In this document: piece after piece, positions 61,856 to 64,000 of the stretch
Layout: each line of letters opens with the position of its first letter
How positions within the stretch are numbered: position 1 is the stretch's first letter
NCBI GenBank assembly: GCA_050291465.1
Contig: JBNKJV010000011.1
Span: 36,741-100,740 of the forward strand
Direction: 5' to 3'
Source of the DNA: CBFDBF01 sp050291465
Lineage (GTDB): Bacteria > Pseudomonadota > Gammaproteobacteria > Chromatiales > Chromatiaceae
DNA length: 64,000 nt
Notes under the pieces: model-generated
What the model was told of the DNA's origin: nothing
Seen by the model: the letters and a program-made list of their open reading frames with translations, nothing else
Database searches by the model: none
Position numbers and translations under genes: made by a program

Positions 61856-62602
61856 TCAACCAGCGCTCGCGTGCGCCTCAATAAACTCTTCAAGTAACGT
61901 TTTCTCTTCTTCGGTCAGTCGTCTGGCCTGTAACAGGTCCGGCCGTCTTAACCAGGTGCGCCCCAGCGACTGCTGCAGTCGCCAGCGGCGTATCGCCTCA
62001 TGATTGCCGCTACGCAGTACCTCGGGCACCGTCTCACCCTCATACACCTCCGGGCGGGTATAGTGCGGACAATCCAGCAGGCCATCCATATACGAATCCT
62101 GCTCCGCCGAATCGGCGTCTCCCAAAACTCCGGGAAGAAGCCGTATCACGGCATCCATCACCACCAGAGCCGGCAGTTCTCCACCGCTCAACACATAATC
62201 GCCTATGGACCACTCCTCATCCACATGACAACTGACAATCCGTTCATCGATTCCTTCATAACGACCGGCCAGTAATATGATCGCCTGTCGTTCCGCCAGT
62301 TCCCTGGCGCCGTTCTGGTCAAACCTCCGGCCCTGTGGGGTGAGGTAGGCCACCCGCGTTCCCGCAGGCGCCACCCTTCTGGCATCCTCGATCGCATCCC
62401 TCAGGGGATCGGTCTTCATCACCATTCCGGGGCCGCCCCCGTAGGGCCGATCATCCACGGTACGATGTACGTCCCGGGTATAGTCCCGCGGATTCCACAG
62501 CTGCAGATCCACCCGTCCGCTCGCAACAGCCCGTCCGGTGACCCCCTCGCCGATCATGGCCCGGACCATTTCCGGGAAAAGCGTCACCACGTCAAAGCGC
62601 AT
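61856..62602 (-). CDS. trmD: tRNA (guanine37-N1)-methyltransferase TrmD
   Basis: 248 residues from ATG 62602 (MRFDVVTLFPEM); upstream open codons are not part of the family. Deep trefoil knot motifs: YTRDVHRTVDDRPYGGGPGM, LAGRYEGIDERIV and SIGDYVLSGGELPALVVMDA. Methylates G37 of tRNAs reading CNN codons to prevent frameshifting. Lies 13 bp after rimM in the standard operon order. Confidence 0.98.
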   Translation of the reverse strand: MRFDVVTLFPEMVRAMIGEGVTGRAVASGRVDLQLWNPRDYTRDVHRTVDDRPYGGGPGMVMKTDPLRDAIEDARRVAPAGTRVAYLTPQGRRFDQNGARELAERQAIILLAGRYEGIDERIVSCHVDEEWSIGDYVLSGGELPALVVMDAVIRLLPGVLGDADSAEQDSYMDGLLDCPHYTRPEVYEGETVPEVLRSGNHEAIRRWRLQQSLGRTWLRRPDLLQARRLTEEEKTLLEEFIEAHASAG

Positions 62603-62615
62603 GTTGCCGATCCCG

Positions 62616-63176
62616 TCAGAACTCGGGATCCCAGTCCACGGTGATGAAACCACCGTCGAGATCCACTGCGGATATCACCTGATCGATGAAAGGGATCAAC
62701 CGTTCCCGTTCCCCTTTCACTACCATCACGTCATTTGAACCCGTCTCGAGTAGATGATCCACCCGACCGAGATCAATTCCCTCCCGGGTGCGTACCCGCA
62801 ATCCCTCGAGATCGGTCCAATAGAACTCGCCTTCTCCCGCTTGCGGAAGTCGATCCCGCGGGATCGCAATATCGGCTCCGATTAACTCTGCCGCCCGGTC
62901 CCGGTCGTCACACCCCTCCAGTTGGGCGACAACCCCTTTTCCGTGGGCCCTTCCCGCTTGCAGCCGGATCTCCTCCCAGCGACCTTCTCGCGACAGATAC
63001 CAGATCTGATGTTCCAGTATATTGGTGCGGGGAGAGGTGTGGGAAAACACCTTTACCCAGCCCCGGACACCAAACAGGCCGGTAACCCGGCCCAGTATGA
63101 CCCAACGAGGGTCCTTTTCGGCCGCTGCGGAAACCTTGTCTCCCCGCCGTGGCCCGGTTCCACGATCACCCCTCAT
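62616..63176 (-). CDS. rimM: Ribosome maturation factor RimM
   Basis: 186 residues. The RimM core WVILGRVTGLFGVRGWVKVF and a C-terminal PRC-barrel (GEFYWTDLEGLRV, GRVDHLLETGSNDVMVVKGE, RLIPFIDQVISAVDLDGG) are present. Assists 30S head assembly, binding S19. An N-terminal extension of about 22 residues precedes the core; the start may be internal, but no better in-frame ATG exists. The gene is 41 bp after rpsP. Confidence 0.96.
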   Translation of the reverse strand: MRGDRGTGPRRGDKVSAAAEKDPRWVILGRVTGLFGVRGWVKVFSHTSPRTNILEHQIWYLSREGRWEEIRLQAGRAHGKGVVAQLEGCDDRDRAAELIGADIAIPRDRLPQAGEGEFYWTDLEGLRVRTREGIDLGRVDHLLETGSNDVMVVKGERERLIPFIDQVISAVDLDGGFITVDWDPEF

Positions 63177-63217
63177 GTTAACGCGGGACGCAATCGTGGA
63201 CCCCCGCCAAACCCGGC

Positions 63218-63466
63218 CTAAGCGGCTTTGGCGTGCTCCTTGAGCAGTTGCGACACCCGGTCCGAGGTCTGCGCACCCTGGGAGACCCAGTGCTCCAGAC
63301 GCTCGCGATCGATGCGCAGGCGCTCCTCACCGCCGGTGGCGATGGGATTGAAAAAACCGACCCGCTCAATATAGCGGCCATCACGGGGTCTGCGGCTGTC
63401 GGCCACTACAATGTGGTAGAAAGGCCGTTTTTTGGCGCCCGTACGTGCAAGACGAATAGTTACCAT
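63218..63466 (-). CDS. rpsP: 30S ribosomal protein S16
   Basis: 82 residues with MVTIRLARTGAKKRPFYHIV, ADSRRPRDGRYIERVGFFNP and DRERLEHWVSQGAQTSDRV, standard S16. First gene of the rpsP-rimM-trmD-rplS operon; AAGGGTAAGAG lies before ATG 63466. A promoter is recognisable about 70 bp upstream. The ffh gene that often precedes rpsP is not within the window. Confidence 0.99.
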   Translation of the reverse strand: MVTIRLARTGAKKRPFYHIVVADSRRPRDGRYIERVGFFNPIATGGEERLRIDRERLEHWVSQGAQTSDRVSQLLKEHAKAA

Positions 63467-63537
63467 CTCTTACCCTTAAGATTCTGTTCCGGTTACGCGC
63501 CGCCGACCATCATGATCCGGCAGCAGGTAAACCGCGC

Positions 63538-63565
63538 ATTCTACACCATTTTTCCGAAATGTGAA
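63538..63565 (-). promoter_or_regulatory. Sigma70-type promoter of the rpsP operon
   Basis: On the minus strand TTCACA (63565-63560), a 16-bp spacer and TAGAAT (63543-63538) match -35 and -10 boxes at 5 of 6 positions each. Transcription would start near 63531, about 65 bases before rpsP. Confidence 0.7.
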
Positions 63566-63569
63566 TATG

Positions 63570-63871
63570 TTGCGGCCATCTGCGGAAGGCGCCCGGGACG
63601 GAATTCCAGCATTTGGCGGGCAATATACGCATCCTATTGATTATATTGCTTTTTCCTCATCTGGTTCCATCTGATTGCGGCGGCCGGGGCGTGGCCTGCT
63701 TCTAGTGGAGTTTCTACGTTAGGTAGTTAGTTTCGCAGCCTGTAGCCCTCTATGTTCTTCCGATGGTGTAAGACCCCACTCTTCGAATCAGATATTTTTC
63801 CGCTGTCGGTAACCAATTTCGTGACCTGTCCGGTAGGGGGCCTTTTCTCGGCCTTTAGTTAAAGGTCACGA
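63570..63871. other. Intergenic sequence upstream of the rpsP promoter with no recognised gene
   Basis: About 300 bp with stop codons in all frames at short intervals and no clear Shine-Dalgarno-linked start. I see no tRNA or terminator. Confidence 0.5.
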
Positions 63872-63905
63872 GTACCTTTCTTTTGAGCGCTCAAAAGAAA
63901 GGTAC
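63872..63905. repeat. 34-bp perfect palindrome within a dispersed-repeat-like segment
   Basis: Bases 63872-63888 (GTACCTTTCTTTTGAGC) and 63889-63905 are exact reverse complements with no spacer, centred on GCGC. Flanking text (GGTACCAAAGAAAAACCGCC, CCGCTGCGCGG) resembles the CTTTCTTTTG...CAAAAGAAAG repeats of many proteobacterial genomes. It runs towards the window edge. Confidence 0.75.
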
Positions 63906-64000
63906 CAAAGAAAAACCGCCCCGCGTCCCCGCCCGCTGCGCGGGTGCTCTGCGCTTCTCGTCTTAAGCGGGGCTGTCCATACGGGGCATCCCTGCCCCGA

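Noticed and set aside
1..64000. CRISPR arrays, tRNA or rRNA genes, transposases, prophage genes
   Set aside because: Scanned on both strands; no repeat-spacer pattern, cloverleaf-like sequence or mobile-element protein was seen.

Overview
The window reads as chromosome of a free-living, probably sulfur-oxidising gammaproteobacterium, most likely of the Chromatiales type. Supporting evidence: a complete flavocytochrome c sulfide dehydrogenase pair (fccA-fccB), several c-type cytochromes, a double-domain sulfurtransferase, a HoxF-type NAD-reducing hydrogenase subunit, the gammaproteobacterial EF-P/EpmA/EpmB beta-lysylation set, a FimX-like degenerate c-di-GMP protein and the rpsP-rimM-trmD-rplS operon. 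This lineage call is inference from gene content. I see no transposase, prophage, CRISPR array, tRNA or rRNA.

Layout. 1-8 kb (minus strand): the 5' part of hoxF, preceded by two coupled hybrid histidine kinases, one of which starts with a PhnD-type periplasmic binding domain. 8-16 kb: msrB, a rhodanese-type sulfurtransferase, psd, a TAXI TRAP transporter (binding protein plus fused permease), a nitroreductase and a ferritin-like protein. 15.7-20.3 kb: yceI, cytochrome b561, a CoA-binding protein and the efp-epmA operon, with epmB divergent and its start codon overlapping that of efp. 20.5-24.6 kb: a PilZ-like protein and a FimX-like protein. 24.8-29.9 kb: a 5'-nucleotidase, a Nudix-winged-helix regulator upstream of nadA, and a minus-strand set of hemerythrin, DUF2249 and a polytopic haem-copper-oxidase-like protein. 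30.2-34.7 kb: the sulfide-oxidation region (NapC-type tetrahaem cytochrome, exported ankyrin protein, fccA, fccB, and a dihaem cytochrome on the other strand). 34.8-39.9 kb: CBS protein, exported coiled-coil protein, haem-binding chemoreceptor, SplB-like radical SAM enzyme and an unknown protein with an internal duplication.

40-55 kb is a phosphate superlocus. It holds a Na/Pi cotransporter, a universal stress protein and a PiT permease. Next come a phosphoglycerate mutase of the archaeal type and a 2-phosphoglycerate kinase. A Pho box then leads into pstS, a PhoU-phosphatase fusion, pstC, pstA, two different pstB genes, phoB and phoR. Two features stand out. The PhoU protein carries a C-terminal low-molecular-weight phosphatase domain whose catalytic Cys and Arg are both replaced. 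The two PstB ATPases have complementary motif losses, predicting a heterodimer with one canonical and one dead ATP site. Copies of a short inverted repeat built on CCACGGAGACACAGAGG sit in three of the operon's internal gaps, and related copies occur at 24.7 and 61.2 kb.

55-64 kb: an unknown small protein, a voltage-gated-type K+ channel with a separate RCK protein, an ankyrin lipoprotein, a small conserved protein, sbcB, and the rplS-trmD-rimM-rpsP operon with a recognisable promoter and terminator. The window ends in non-coding sequence with a 34-bp perfect palindrome.
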